A stretch of 64,000 nt of DNA from Shiella aurantiaca (GCA_030412945.1 JAUHJS010000004.1:454996-518995), one strand, 5' to 3'. Shown: positions 32,635 through 41,134, counted from the stretch's first letter. Notes: generated from the letters alone by a model not told the origin. Made by a program: numbers and translations.

Positions 32635-32985
32635 ATGGACATTCGGCCAATTAAAACAGAGCACGATTACAATGCCGCAATACGCAGGATTGAAGAGTTG
32701 TGGGGAGCAAGAAAGGATAGCCCGGAAGGTGACGAACTTGATTTGTTAGTGACCTTAGTGGAGGTGTATGAAATGAAACATTACCCTATTGCCCCACCTG
32801 ATCCCATTGATGCGATTAAATTCCGCATGGAGCAAATGGGCTTGACCAATTCAGACATGGTCAAATACTTGGGCAGCCAAAGCAGGGTAAGTGAGATTCT
32901 CAATAAAAGAAGAAAGTTAACGCTAGGAATGATAAAATCACTTTATAAAGGATTGAAAATACCAGCAGAGGTTCTATTGGCCTAA
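32635..32985 (+). CDS. higA: HigA-type antitoxin, orphan
   Basis: 116 residues with the long N-terminal HigA region (RPIKTEHDYNAAIRRIEELW, LDLLVTLVEVYEMKHYPI, PPDPIDAIKFRMEQMGL) and a C-terminal XRE helix-turn-helix (NSDMVKYLGSQSRVSEILNKRRKL). Such proteins bind and neutralise the HigB mRNA interferase and repress their own operon. In this layout higB should be just upstream, but only 91 bases separate this gene from the lytic transglycosylase and they hold a dispersed repeat and no ORF. The protein is intact, so it is an orphan antitoxin, either a relic or one recruited for other use. Confidence 0.85.
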   Translation: MDIRPIKTEHDYNAAIRRIEELWGARKDSPEGDELDLLVTLVEVYEMKHYPIAPPDPIDAIKFRMEQMGLTNSDMVKYLGSQSRVSEILNKRRKLTLGMIKSLYKGLKIPAEVLLA

Positions 32986-33027
32986 TTTAAGGGTAGTTAT
33001 GTTTCGGCCCTGCAGGCTGTTATTAAC

Positions 33028-33054
33028 TCCCTGCTCTTCGGGATATGCTATCCC
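33028..33054 (-). repeat. GGGATAGCATATCCC-type repeat, copy 2
   Basis: Minus-strand copy of the repeat at 1887-1913 with about one difference in 25 bases. It sits inside a composite of short palindromes filling 32986-33126. Confidence 0.75.
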
Positions 33055-33095
33055 GAAGGCCTATCGTAGGGTCTGTGACCCGTAAAAAAAATAGT

Positions 33096-33115
33096 GGTTC
33101 GTGAGGGAACGAACC
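33096..33115 (+). repeat. GGTTCGT...ACGAACC palindrome
   Basis: GGTTCGTGAGGGAACGAACC, a 7-bp stem palindrome followed by AAGGG. The palindromes inside the repeats at 42949-43022 and 63794-63884 (TTCGTGAGGACACGAACC) have the same ends and the same following CAAGG, so it is likely one family. Confidence 0.65.
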
Positions 33116-33126
33116 AAGGGAAGAGC

Positions 33127-33630
33127 TTATTCAAATTGCTTCAAGGCCATGCTGGCAAGTTCAGAAATACGTTGTTCTTGTTGGACGAATTCATCGGATC
33201 CCATCTCCAGGAACGACCCATCTGGCTTGATGCATCTAATCATTTTACTGTTCCAAAAATAGTAGCGATATTCTTCTATAGTTGTTTGTGAGTTATCATA
33301 TTCCAGCTGCGTAGGAGGAGCGTTGTATTTGTAGGTCTTAGCAAAAGCGAAATAGAGTTGGCCGTTTGAAAAGTAGTATTCGTGTTCAATTTTACCCATA
33401 TGTCCATAATGAACAGTTTCAATTAGTCTTATTCCATTTTCATCTTTATATGCAGTTAGTTGACCACCCTCCGATGAGCTTTCAAAATCCTCTTGGGCTA
33501 GTCGAATATATGAGCTTTTGTTTTGCTGAATTTCGTTATATAGTTTCCGAATTTCTACGACTTCTTTGTCTTGGGCGGTCACCTCATTCAGAAGAAAAAG
33601 GGTAAGGATAGTTGATAAAAGGAATTTCAT
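33127..33630 (-). CDS. small secreted protein, function unknown
   Basis: About 167 residues from the ATG at 33630 (MKFLLSTILTLFLLNEVTAQ), which begins a signal peptide cut after TAQ; a longer frame adds 8 residues before it. The mature protein has a helical start (EVVEIRKLYNEIQQNKSSY) and then beta-rich short repeats (GQLTAYKDENGIRLIETVHYG, KIEHEYYFSNGQLYFAFAKT, IEEYRYYFWNSKMIRCIKP), the pattern of small secreted Bacteroidota proteins with MORN-like strands. Function unknown. It stands alone between repeats. Confidence 0.72.
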   Translation of the reverse strand: MKFLLSTILTLFLLNEVTAQDKEVVEIRKLYNEIQQNKSSYIRLAQEDFESSSEGGQLTAYKDENGIRLIETVHYGHMGKIEHEYYFSNGQLYFAFAKTYKYNAPPTQLEYDNSQTTIEEYRYYFWNSKMIRCIKPDGSFLEMGSDEFVQQEQRISELASMALKQFE

Positions 33631-33671
33631 TTGGATTGTGATAATTGAATGCAACGCCTAGCTATGATGAG

Positions 33672-33752
33672 TGGGGATTAGAAAGCACTAACCTCTCGTC
33701 TCGCACATAGCCACGCTTTAATTTAAAACTTTTGGCGGACTTTCCAATCCCC
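33672..33752 (-). repeat. inverted-repeat intergenic element
   Basis: Arms GTGGGGATTAGAAAG (near 33672-33686) and CTTTCCAATCCCCAC (near 33738-33752) pair over 15 bases with one mismatch and enclose about 50 bases. The element separates the small secreted gene from the two-gene unit at 33812-34350 and resembles in layout the elements at 3378-3541 and 61878-62011. Confidence 0.65.
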
Positions 33753-33811
33753 ACGAAAATGTCCTGACCACCGAAACCCCATTCATTCATAGCATTTATT
33801 GTGGTGTCGTT

Positions 33812-34054
33812 TTATCTATTATTCAATCTATTTTTCAGAGTGTCAATTAATGTGTTGGCAAGTTGCAGAGTTTGTCCATTAAGTTTTTGGGAAGCGATAG
33901 CTGTTTCAAATGAGTTCAGAAAGTCATACCACCCATCAGTCAATCCATTAAGATATGATTGAGCTTTTCGAAGTTCATTTACTAGATTTTGTCTTCCTTC
34001 ATTATCCAATTCAGAACATAGTAAATCAAATTTCCTCCAGTAATCCTCCATCAT
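33812..34054 (-). CDS. small helical protein, second gene of a coupled pair
   Basis: 80 residues, all helical by composition (FDLLCSELDNEGRQNLVNEL, FLNSFETAIASQK), no signal peptide or membrane span. Its start codon overlaps the stop of the upstream gene as ATGA, so the two are translated together and probably bind each other. Not recognised. Size and pairing would fit an immunity or chaperone-like pair, but there is no toxin domain beside it. Confidence 0.6.
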   Translation of the reverse strand: MMEDYWRKFDLLCSELDNEGRQNLVNELRKAQSYLNGLTDGWYDFLNSFETAIASQKLNGQTLQLANTLIDTLKNRLNNR

Positions 34055-34350
34055 GTCAATTCCTCGATTTCTTTGATTTTGTCACTAATAACATATGAAA
34101 GTTCTTTAAGTTCAGGGAAGAGCATGTTAATATACTCTAGTACCTCGCCACATGGTGATTTTCCGTTGAAATCGCTAAACCAAAAGTGAGAAAGGTTATA
34201 CGTGCCATGTTCGATTTGATCTGCTATTGAATTCATTCGTTCGGTGACGGTTTCATAGTTGTTCCATGAAATCTCAGGCTTTAGCTCAATCGTTCTTTCT
34301 GCGTATTTCCTAAGAAGGATAACCAATTCTGATTTTAGACTTTCTTCCAT
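34051..34350 (-). CDS. small helical protein, first gene of a coupled pair
   Basis: 99 residues, helical, acidic, cytosolic (LVILLRKYAERTIEL, WNNYETVTERMNSIADQIEHG, MLFPELKELSYVISDKIKE). The form resembles small contact-system immunity proteins or uncharacterised cassette proteins, without a clear match. A hairpin at 34383-34404 lies upstream. AT-rich composition relative to the neighbouring core genes suggests transfer. Confidence 0.6.
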   Translation of the reverse strand: MEESLKSELVILLRKYAERTIELKPEISWNNYETVTERMNSIADQIEHGTYNLSHFWFSDFNGKSPCGEVLEYINMLFPELKELSYVISDKIKEIEELT

Positions 34351-34669
34351 TTTGGGTTCCCACTATGTACCACAATAATTGTATAAACGCAATACTGCGT
34401 TTATCTTCTAATATAGCGATATATCTGCAATTTCTTTAGGGCCTGTAAGCTCCCAATCTTGACAAAAATACCCGCCCTCAACCCTAAAAGTGGTTCAAGA
34501 GTCCACAATCTCGGGCGAAGTTGACTCCCTTGTACTTCCCCTAAACCCTCCTTATTTATCCCCCAAGGCCTAAAAAAGCAAATGGCGGGTAAGTGGCGGG
34601 GAAAATGATGGCCTTTTGCAAGGCTTGTGTCCGTATTATGCGGTAACATTGCAAGGTAAATTTTAGCTC
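34351..34669. other. 319-base intergenic region
   Basis: Contains a hairpin ATAAACGCA/TGCGTTTAT with loop ATAC at 34383-34404 upstream of the minus-strand pair, and a TAACATTG near-match to the -7 box at about 34643-34650 in front of the HTH gene. An ORF on the minus strand (34401-34649) has unlikely composition and no start context, so it is not called. Confidence 0.5.
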
Positions 34670-35503
34670 ATGAAACAACCCGATCTTGGCAACCGCCTAA
34701 GCGCACTGCGCAAAGAAAAAAACCTCACTCAGGAAGAGTTAGTAGAAAAAAGTCACGTAAGCGTGCGCACTATACAGCGTATAGAAGCGGGTGAAGTAAT
34801 TCCCCGCGTATCCACCGTAAAAATTCTACTGGCTGCCATGGGGGAGTCTCCGGAACAATTCTTTCACCCTAAAACCAAAACTATGGAAAATCAATCTGCA
34901 TCCTCTTTTAGCCGTGGCCCCTTACTGATTTCAATGATGGCGGGAGCTATCTATCTACTGGTAGAAATTATATTAGGTGTCATGGATTTTGCCTGGCTCA
35001 CTAAAACTGATAACTGGAGCCAATGGATGAATTTTGTGTATATATCCCTGACTGTAACCATGATTATCACCTACGCCTTATTCATGCGAGGCTTTATTGC
35101 GCTGAGTACTGTATTTGAAAATGGCTTGCTAAAAGTGGGCACCTACCTCATGATGGGTGCCATCTTGGCTTTGGGTATATTGGATATCTCCACCCTGTGG
35201 GCCGAAGATGCGGAACGTTTTGGCTTGGCCTATATGCTAGCCTCCGTTCTCATAGGTACACTATCACTTGTATTTGGGATTGGCCTGCTTAGGTTGCAAG
35301 ACGGCATGGGCGAACTTTCGCGGGTAGCCGGAGTGCTGGAAATCATTATCGGTTGTGCCCTGATAACGGTGATACTTTTCTTCATAGGACATGTGGTGAT
35401 GATACCGGCCGTAGTGGTGGAAATCATCCTGCTTTATCGCGGATACGAGTATTTGGCAAAATCTGAAGCTCCCATCCATCCGGAAATAAGCTCACTATCA
35501 TGA
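34670..35503 (+). CDS. membrane-bound XRE-type regulator
   Basis: 277 residues. Residues 1-68 are an XRE helix-turn-helix (LGNRLSALRKEKNLTQEELVEKSHVSVRTIQRIEAGEVIP is the standard pattern). After a short linker, five or six hydrophobic segments follow (LLISMMAGAIYLLVEIILGV, FVYISLTVTMIITYALFM, LASVLIGTLSLVFGIGLL, LEIIIGCALITVILFFIG). It is thus a DNA-binding domain fused to an integral membrane domain, which could read a membrane state directly. Its stop overlaps the start of the hydrolase gene (ATGA), so the hydrolase is the likely target or partner. Confidence 0.82.
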   Translation: MKQPDLGNRLSALRKEKNLTQEELVEKSHVSVRTIQRIEAGEVIPRVSTVKILLAAMGESPEQFFHPKTKTMENQSASSFSRGPLLISMMAGAIYLLVEIILGVMDFAWLTKTDNWSQWMNFVYISLTVTMIITYALFMRGFIALSTVFENGLLKVGTYLMMGAILALGILDISTLWAEDAERFGLAYMLASVLIGTLSLVFGIGLLRLQDGMGELSRVAGVLEIIIGCALITVILFFIGHVVMIPAVVVEIILLYRGYEYLAKSEAPIHPEISSLS

Positions 35504-36360
35504 AAAAAGTATTTTACCTCCTTGGGCTATTGTTGATGGTCATAGCCTCTATAGTGGTATACCTAGGGGTAAGCACTCCTTCACTTTCTGCGCATCATGG
35601 CGGACTGGACACGCACCTGTATTTGGGCGATAGTGCCAATCAACCCTTGATTGTAGCATTTGGCGGAGGTTCAGGGGGTAATGATTGGGAAAGAAATTAC
35701 TTGAAAGATATACGTGATGAATTGCTGGCGCGGGGATTTGCTGTATTGGCTATTGCTTACTTTAATACCGAACAAACACCAAGCACTCTTGACCGCATTT
35801 CGCTCAATGCCATTTCCGATACCATACTTCACGTGGCGAATCGTTATCCTCAGATTGATACAAGCCGAATCATTCTCTTGGGCTCGTCCAAAGGAGGGGA
35901 GTTGGTGCTTAATTTGGCTAGTCGATTTACGCATTTCAAGGGGGTGATTGCCCTTTCCACTTCCCATGTGAGCTTTCCAGCTTTAACCCTTTCTGCTAAT
36001 ACTTCTTCTTGGGAATATAATAAGGAGGAAGTTCCTTATGTTCCTGCTCCATTTAAAACCCTTGGGCCAGCGCTGCGCGGAGATTTATATGGGGCATTTA
36101 GCCTGATGCTGGAAGACCAAGAAGCGGTAGCCCATGCCGAAATAGCAGTAGAGAAAATAAATGGCCCTATACTGATTTTATCAGGTACGCAAGATGATCA
36201 ATGGCCGGCCACGCACATGTCTCAGCAGCTTATCAATCGTTTGGCGAAAAATAACTTTACGCATTCCTACAATCACATTCCATTGGAAGGCGGGCATACC
36301 GAACCGCTCCATCATTTTGATTGGGTATATGATTTTCTGGAAAAAGAGTTTATAAAATGA
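35500..36360 (+). CDS. BAAT/acyl-CoA-thioester-hydrolase-like alpha/beta hydrolase
   Basis: 286 residues with an N-terminal signal or anchor (VFYLLGLLLMVIASIVVYLGV). The alpha/beta hydrolase core has FGGGSGG (oxyanion region), LLGSSKGGEL (nucleophile Ser130 in GxSxG), SGTQDDQWP (acid) and EGGHTEPL (His), which is the catalytic order of the BAAT C-terminal family. Substrate may be an acyl thioester or ester in the periplasm. It is translationally coupled to the upstream membrane HTH protein. The downstream 100 bases carry short palindromes (GTAGGACTTTCCTAC). Confidence 0.82.
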   Translation: MKKVFYLLGLLLMVIASIVVYLGVSTPSLSAHHGGLDTHLYLGDSANQPLIVAFGGGSGGNDWERNYLKDIRDELLARGFAVLAIAYFNTEQTPSTLDRISLNAISDTILHVANRYPQIDTSRIILLGSSKGGELVLNLASRFTHFKGVIALSTSHVSFPALTLSANTSSWEYNKEEVPYVPAPFKTLGPALRGDLYGAFSLMLEDQEAVAHAEIAVEKINGPILILSGTQDDQWPATHMSQQLINRLAKNNFTHSYNHIPLEGGHTEPLHHFDWVYDFLEKEFIK

Positions 36361-36464
36361 TAGTAGGACTTTCCTACCACGGCTTTGTCCTCACGAACAA
36401 TGTCGAAGGTGCTGGATGAGCAAAACCCCTAATCGCCTATAGGTGATGTTAGGCACGGTGATTA

Positions 36465-37379
36465 TTAGTTCAAGCCCCTGTATTCACTTGGACTAAATCC
36501 AGTTTTCAACTTAAATAAGTTACTAAAATGTTGCGGATACTCAAAACCAAGAGAATAGCCGATTTCACTTATTGAACTTTTAGAATTTAGTAGTTTATTC
36601 TTTGCTTGTTCAATAATAAACAGATGGATATGCTCCTGAGCTGTTTTCCCCGTTTCCTTTTTCAGCAGATCACTTAGGTAGTTTGAAGAAAAATTTAATT
36701 GCTTTGCCAAGTATTGAACATTTGGCAAACCTTTTTCATCAACATCTTCTGTTTCATAATATCTTTTTATAAGCTTTTCAAATTTTGAAACAAGGTCAAG
36801 ATTCAAATTTGAACGTGTAAAAAACTGTCTATCATAAAATCGTGTGCAGTAGTCAAGCAGCAATTCAATGTTTGAAATAATGAGATTTTGACTATGTTTA
36901 TCCAAGTTTTGGCTGTATTCTTTGACTATTTTATCTAGAAGTTCTTCAATTGTTTTTAACTCATCTTCTGATAGATGAAGCGCTTCGTTTACTTCGTAAT
37001 TGAAAAATGAATATTGATTTATTTTGTCTGCCAAACTCGATTTTCTAATCAAATCAGGGTGAAAAGCTAATGTCCAACCTTTATCGGTTTTGTTTTCCAC
37101 GGACATTTCACCCTGAAAAATAGTAACCTGTCCGGGGGAGGTGAAAATTAGAGTGCCGTCCTCATAATCATATGAGTTTTTACCATACATTAAATTCCCG
37201 CAACCTAGCTGCTTTAAGGTAATTTGATATAAATTATTGATCACTTTTAAACCCCGAAAGTTAATCGTAGGTTTATAATCAACAGTTTTTACAACCGAAA
37301 CTAACGGATGCTTGGGTGGTGGAAGTCCAACTGATTGATGGGCTTGACTAATGGAGTTAATTACATACGACTCTTCCAT
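36465..37379 (-). CDS. AraC family transcriptional regulator
   Basis: 304 residues. The N-terminal part is a cupin-like sensor region (NLMYGKNSYDYEDGTLIFTSPGQVTIFQ), and the C-terminal 100 residues are the double helix-turn-helix of AraC proteins (NVQYLAKQLNFSSNYLSDLLKKETG and ISEIGYSLGFEYPQHFSNLFK). The divergently unrelated genes are absent; it is downstream, in the same direction, of an SDR (25 bases) and a DJ-1-like gene, so it likely controls or is co-transcribed with them. A TAAATTTG box at 37384-37391 is very close to its ATG. Confidence 0.88.
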   Translation of the reverse strand: MEESYVINSISQAHQSVGLPPPKHPLVSVVKTVDYKPTINFRGLKVINNLYQITLKQLGCGNLMYGKNSYDYEDGTLIFTSPGQVTIFQGEMSVENKTDKGWTLAFHPDLIRKSSLADKINQYSFFNYEVNEALHLSEDELKTIEELLDKIVKEYSQNLDKHSQNLIISNIELLLDYCTRFYDRQFFTRSNLNLDLVSKFEKLIKRYYETEDVDEKGLPNVQYLAKQLNFSSNYLSDLLKKETGKTAQEHIHLFIIEQAKNKLLNSKSSISEIGYSLGFEYPQHFSNLFKLKTGFSPSEYRGLN

Positions 37380-37404
37380 AATACAAATTTATCAAACCAG
37401 TGGT

Positions 37405-38217
37405 TTATTTTAGTTGACTCATTAGCATTTTGTCAAATGTTCTGTCACCGAGCCATTTTCTCAAAGTGACTAATGGCTTTGCCAAATAACCTTTTAAGTA
37501 TCTTGTTCTAGGATTTTTCTCTGTAGCAGCTTTTGCAATTTCTTTTCCTAATACCTCTACGGGAGTTAGGTTGTTTTTATTCTTACCAGAAATGTCAACT
37601 ACCTTTTTCACCATACTCGCATATGGTCCTTTGCCGGAAACTTTTTCTAAATTATCCATTGCAATATCACCCCATTCTGTTTGAATACCTCCCGGTTCCA
37701 CAATGGCCACATCAATTCCAAATGGCTTTACCTCGATTCGTAAACAATCGCTCCAACCTTCTAACGCAAATTTTGTAGCATGATACCAAGCTCCAAAAGG
37801 AGTGTATATCTTTCCTCCCATAGAAGATATATTCACAATTCTGCCTGATTTTTGTTTTCGCATGGTTGGCAGTACGAGCTGAGTAATACGAGCCAATCCA
37901 AAAATATTGACTTCAAATTGTCGTTTGGCTTCTTCGATTGATACTTCTTCTACGGAGCCATAAGAGCCATAACCTGCATTATTGACTAAAACATCTATTC
38001 GTCCCTCTTTTTCCAAAACCGTGTTGACTGCATTCACAATGGACGCATCGTTGGTTAAGTCGAGCGATACGACTTCCATTCCTTTTGCTTTCAAGTCGTT
38101 CATTTTGTCAGTACGTCTTGCCATACCATAAACCTTATACCCTTTTGTTTGAAGTTCAAAGGCAGTGGATTTGCCCATTCCCGAGCTTGCTCCTGTTATG
38201 ATTGCTACTTTTTTCAT
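37405..38217 (-). CDS. short-chain dehydrogenase/reductase
   Basis: 270 residues, classical SDR. TGASSGMG (8-15) binds the nucleotide, NNAG (79-82) stabilises the sheet, Ser131, Tyr145 and Lys149 (YHATK) form the active site. Arg34/Arg35 after the second strand suggest NADP(H) preference. The relaxed C-terminus (LKGYLAKPLVTLRKWLG) is like members acting on lipophilic carbonyls or sterol-like substrates. It is followed by AraC and preceded by the DJ-1-like gene with 20 bases between, in one probable operon. Confidence 0.92.
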   Translation of the reverse strand: MKKVAIITGASSGMGKSTAFELQTKGYKVYGMARRTDKMNDLKAKGMEVVSLDLTNDASIVNAVNTVLEKEGRIDVLVNNAGYGSYGSVEEVSIEEAKRQFEVNIFGLARITQLVLPTMRKQKSGRIVNISSMGGKIYTPFGAWYHATKFALEGWSDCLRIEVKPFGIDVAIVEPGGIQTEWGDIAMDNLEKVSGKGPYASMVKKVVDISGKNKNNLTPVEVLGKEIAKAATEKNPRTRYLKGYLAKPLVTLRKWLGDRTFDKMLMSQLK

Positions 38218-38237
38218 AATCTATTGTGTTTAGGTAA

Positions 38238-38996
38238 TTATTTTGTTTCTGTTAATGCTTCAATGACTAATTCCGAAAACAAAGCACTACTATGTTGTTG
38301 CTGACCTGTAATCAATCTTCCGTCTCTTATGGCAAATGGCGTTAATGGTGCTTTTGCTTCATAATTGGTATTTAAATTCTTCTTGGCTTCTGTTTCGATG
38401 GTGTAGTCGTTGATCTTAATTCCACCAGCTGCTTGGTTGTTCATCTCTTCTTCCGCATCGCTGTATCCTGTCCACGTTTTGCCATTGGCAAGTAAGGTGC
38501 CGTCTGATAGTTTTGTCCAAAGCAAAAGGCTTGTTCCGTGGCAAAGCATACCCACTACTTTACCTTGCTCATAGAAGTCTGCAATGAATTTGTGCAGTGT
38601 TGTATCCTCTTTAAATGTAACCAATGGGCCACCACCACCTGCTACACATACCGCATCATAATCAGCTAGATTAACTTCACTTATCGACTTTGTGTTTTCC
38701 ATCAATTTGCCAAATTCTTTATGTGCGCTAAAACCAAGTGTTATCAAATCATTTGGATAAATGGTGCCCTCATTTGCGGGGTCTGAGAATCCGTCAAATT
38801 CAACTTTTCCACCTTTAGGCGAAGCTAAATCAACTTGAAAACCCGCTTGTATAAAGTCAAAGAAGGGTCTGGTTAATTCCTCCGCAAAAAAGCCTACTGG
38901 AAACCCTTTTAAATTGGCGGGGTTCGATACAAGATAAAGTATCTTTTTTTCTGGGTGTTTGTAAGGTTTTGTCTTTCTTATTATTTGACGTTCCAT
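38238..38996 (-). CDS. DJ-1/PfpI (Hsp31-like) family protein
   Basis: 252 residues. Type 1 glutamine-amidotransferase-like fold with the nucleophile elbow MLCHGTSLLLW (Cys152, His153) and the Glu of FFAEELTRP near residue 39. These features fit the Hsp31-like branch, whose members act as glyoxalase III or protein deglycase/chaperone under carbonyl stress. First gene of the DJ-1-SDR-AraC group, so a role in detoxifying reactive carbonyls is plausible. An upstream TTTGCATC stretch near 39030 resembles a promoter. Confidence 0.85.
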   Translation of the reverse strand: MERQIIRKTKPYKHPEKKILYLVSNPANLKGFPVGFFAEELTRPFFDFIQAGFQVDLASPKGGKVEFDGFSDPANEGTIYPNDLITLGFSAHKEFGKLMENTKSISEVNLADYDAVCVAGGGGPLVTFKEDTTLHKFIADFYEQGKVVGMLCHGTSLLLWTKLSDGTLLANGKTWTGYSDAEEEMNNQAAGGIKINDYTIETEAKKNLNTNYEAKAPLTPFAIRDGRLITGQQQHSSALFSELVIEALTETK

Positions 38997-39403
38997 TATA
39001 TCTTCTATGCATTAATAATGATGCAAATTTTGGAACAATTACTGTCAAGAATTTAATGATAATAAGGAATGACTAAATGAAAAGACGGAAATAGGGTTTT
39101 GGTTGTTATTGTGCTTAACTACTATCTATCCGCTAGTACGGAAAGGCAAAAGCGTATAATCGGCTATGGCCTTTCCATGAATCTACATGAGCCTTTGGCT
39201 TTCGTAAACGTTAACGGTTTTTGCTGATTGTGCTACTACCCATGCCTTATGGCGGGAACAGGTAGGGCTTTGAGTAGTATATCGACATATCATGGGTGTT
39301 GATTCATTTTCTGCTGAATGAGGTCAGAGGCTGCGGCTTGCACTCAGCCTTTAAACACCACCACAAGCTTGGATAAGCCGACACATTGCACGTATTTCAC
39401 AAA
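38997..39403. other. 407-base intergenic region
   Basis: Divergent gap between the DJ-1-like gene and a Crp/Fnr gene. It holds the repeat at 39140-39176 and several weak dyads (CTGAATGAGGTCAG), but no ORF, tRNA or clear promoter pair. Confidence 0.5.
39140..39176 (+). repeat. GGAAAGGC...GGCTATGG dispersed repeat, copy 1
   Basis: GGAAAGGC (39140-39147) and GCCTTTCC (39169-39176) form a hairpin around AAAAGCGTATAATCGGCTAT. The second copy at 47711-47750 has the same start and ATCGGCTATGG core. Confidence 0.7.
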
Positions 39404-39985
39404 ATGAATACGGAAAAGACCCTCAAGCTAATTGGAGAAATCTACTCTCCCTTATCCCATGAATGCCTGCAAGATTTTGTTGCCTGTTCAAAAATCAGGT
39501 CGTTCAGAAGAGGGGAAATTGTGGTTAAGGAGGGTCAGTTTTCTGAAAAGGCCTACCTCATTATTCAAGGCTGTGCAAGGGCGTATTATATTAAGGATGG
39601 AAAAGATATCTCCGACTGGTTTACTTTTGAAAATCAGTTTATGGCTCCTATCGTTAGTTTTTTTAGCGAAAAGCCCAGTCCCCACTATGTGGAATTTGTT
39701 GAAGATTCAAGCGTGCTTGAGTTTTCGAGAAGCAATATGGAGGCACTTAGCAGTAAGCACCACGATTTTGAACGCTTTATCAGCAAAGTGGTAACCGAAA
39801 CCATGCTGGGCCTTTGCGAAAGGTTGTACACTATTCAATTTAACAAAGCAGATGAGCGATATACACATCTGCTAAGCATATATCCCAATATCACCAACCG
39901 CATTCCCCTCACCCATATTGCCTCCTATTTAGGCATTACCTTAGAGACATTAAGTAGAATAAGAAGCCCCAGAAAGCGAATTTGA
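39404..39985 (+). CDS. Crp/Fnr family transcriptional regulator
   Basis: 193 residues from ATG 39404 (MNTEKTLKLIGE); an upstream ATG adds six unlikely residues. Beta-roll effector domain (RRGEIVVKEGQFSEKAYLIIQGCARAYYI) and C-terminal winged helix (LTHIASYLGITLETLSRIR). There is no FNR Cys cluster. It shares its end with the regulator at 7164 (IPLxHxASxLGxTxxxLSRIRS), so they are the same subfamily. The membrane protein and quinone-reductase genes follow in the same direction and may be its targets. Confidence 0.86.
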   Translation: MNTEKTLKLIGEIYSPLSHECLQDFVACSKIRSFRRGEIVVKEGQFSEKAYLIIQGCARAYYIKDGKDISDWFTFENQFMAPIVSFFSEKPSPHYVEFVEDSSVLEFSRSNMEALSSKHHDFERFISKVVTETMLGLCERLYTIQFNKADERYTHLLSIYPNITNRIPLTHIASYLGITLETLSRIRSPRKRI

Positions 39986-40029
39986 TTTATATCAAATCAT
40001 AACTCTTCCATTCGTAAGACCTTTGAGGA

Positions 40030-40368
40030 ATGAAAGAGAAAAACATGCATACAAAATCAATTTTTGGTACGTGGTGGGAGCCTATTAGAAAATGGTTTTA
40101 TCCCATCTGGTTAATCTACGAGCTTTCTGTTCGTTTTTATGCCTATTCGGCAGACGCGTATTCGTATTTCAGCGGCCATCAAGGGTATTTTTATTCACTC
40201 CTAGGGCATACAGGAGCCCAATTACTAGCCATTTCTGTTGGTATGGCCACCTTCATTATTTGCACCTTCTTTTTAACCATCCCTTCTGTCTACATTCTTT
40301 ACCAGTTTTTCAAAGACGAAAATCTAACAGGAACTGCCTTTGAGGGAAAGATGAAATTCTATTTCTAA
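40030..40368 (+). CDS. small membrane protein, function unknown
   Basis: 112 residues; ATG at 40030 or 40045 are both possible. Two hydrophobic segments (WFYPIWLIYELSVRFYAY and ISVGMATFIICTFFLTIP), aromatic-rich. It lies 44 bases after Crp/Fnr and 5 bases before the NAD(P)H oxidoreductase, so it is in that operon. Family not recognised. Confidence 0.65.
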   Translation: MKEKNMHTKSIFGTWWEPIRKWFYPIWLIYELSVRFYAYSADAYSYFSGHQGYFYSLLGHTGAQLLAISVGMATFIICTFFLTIPSVYILYQFFKDENLTGTAFEGKMKFYF

Positions 40369-40373
40369 GATTT

Positions 40374-40952
40374 ATGAAAAAAATACTTATTATAAATGGT
40401 CACCCAGACGAAGAAAGTTTCAACTATGCACTTTCTGAGGCCTACAAGAGAGGTGCTGAAAGATCTAATGCCGAGGTAAAAGAGATCAGAATCAGGGAAT
40501 TGGATTTTAACCCCAACCTGCAATTTGGCTACAGAAAGCGAACGGAACTGGAGCCCGATTTGCTAGACGCACAAGTCAAATTAAAATGGGCTGACCATAT
40601 TGTGTGGGTTTATCCCGTTTGGTGGAGTGCTGTTCCCGGTATAATGAAAGGTTTCTTGGACCGAGTGCTACTGCCGGGCTTTGCATTTACCAAAAGAGAA
40701 AACTCCTTGTTCAGTGACGGATGCTTTACCGGAGTGAGCGCCAGAATAATTTGTACACTAGACCAACCTGCGTGGTATTACCGATGGGTTTATGGCAACC
40801 CGAGCCATAATGCCATGAAAAAGGGGACATTGCAATTTATGGGGATAAAAAAGGTACGAATCACAAGTATCGGCCCTATAAGGCTTTCCAAAGAACGCTT
40901 TAGGGCAAAGTGGCTAAAGAAAGTTGAAAGATTGGGCGAGCTGAATAGGTAA
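40374..40952 (+). CDS. NAD(P)H-dependent quinone/flavin oxidoreductase (flavodoxin fold)
   Basis: 192 residues. INGHPDEESFNYAL (phosphate-binding loop for FMN/FAD) and VYPVWWSAVPGIMKGFLDRVL are the signatures of the NQO1/MdaB/KefF family, which reduces quinones by two electrons with NAD(P)H, avoiding semiquinone radicals. Cytosolic, peripheral. Downstream of Crp/Fnr and a small membrane protein, pointing to redox stress control. A convergent terminator follows at 41080-41113. Confidence 0.9.
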   Translation: MKKILIINGHPDEESFNYALSEAYKRGAERSNAEVKEIRIRELDFNPNLQFGYRKRTELEPDLLDAQVKLKWADHIVWVYPVWWSAVPGIMKGFLDRVLLPGFAFTKRENSLFSDGCFTGVSARIICTLDQPAWYYRWVYGNPSHNAMKKGTLQFMGIKKVRITSIGPIRLSKERFRAKWLKKVERLGELNR

Positions 40953-41079
40953 CAACCCTACCAATTGGGGCATGGCCGACTTGTACGCTACCCTCTTGCT
41001 AGCACCAAAAGAGCCCGGTGAAGATTACTCCGGCAAGTGAAACCGAGAGATAAAAGAAAGATAATCGACTTACAAAAAT

Positions 41080-41113
41080 AAACCCATCAGGTTTTGAGAG
41101 GCCTGATGGGTTT
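41080..41113. terminator. bidirectional terminator
   Basis: AAACCCATCAGG (41080-41091) and CCTGATGGGTTT (41102-41113), a perfect 12-bp stem with a 10-base loop between convergent genes. Confidence 0.85.
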
Positions 41114-41134
41114 GCTTGCCGCTAGGTCTTTATT

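Noticed and set aside
34401..34649. Minus-strand ORF of 82 residues
   Set aside because: Pro/Arg/Gly-rich composition typical of non-coding frames, no start context, no family resemblance.
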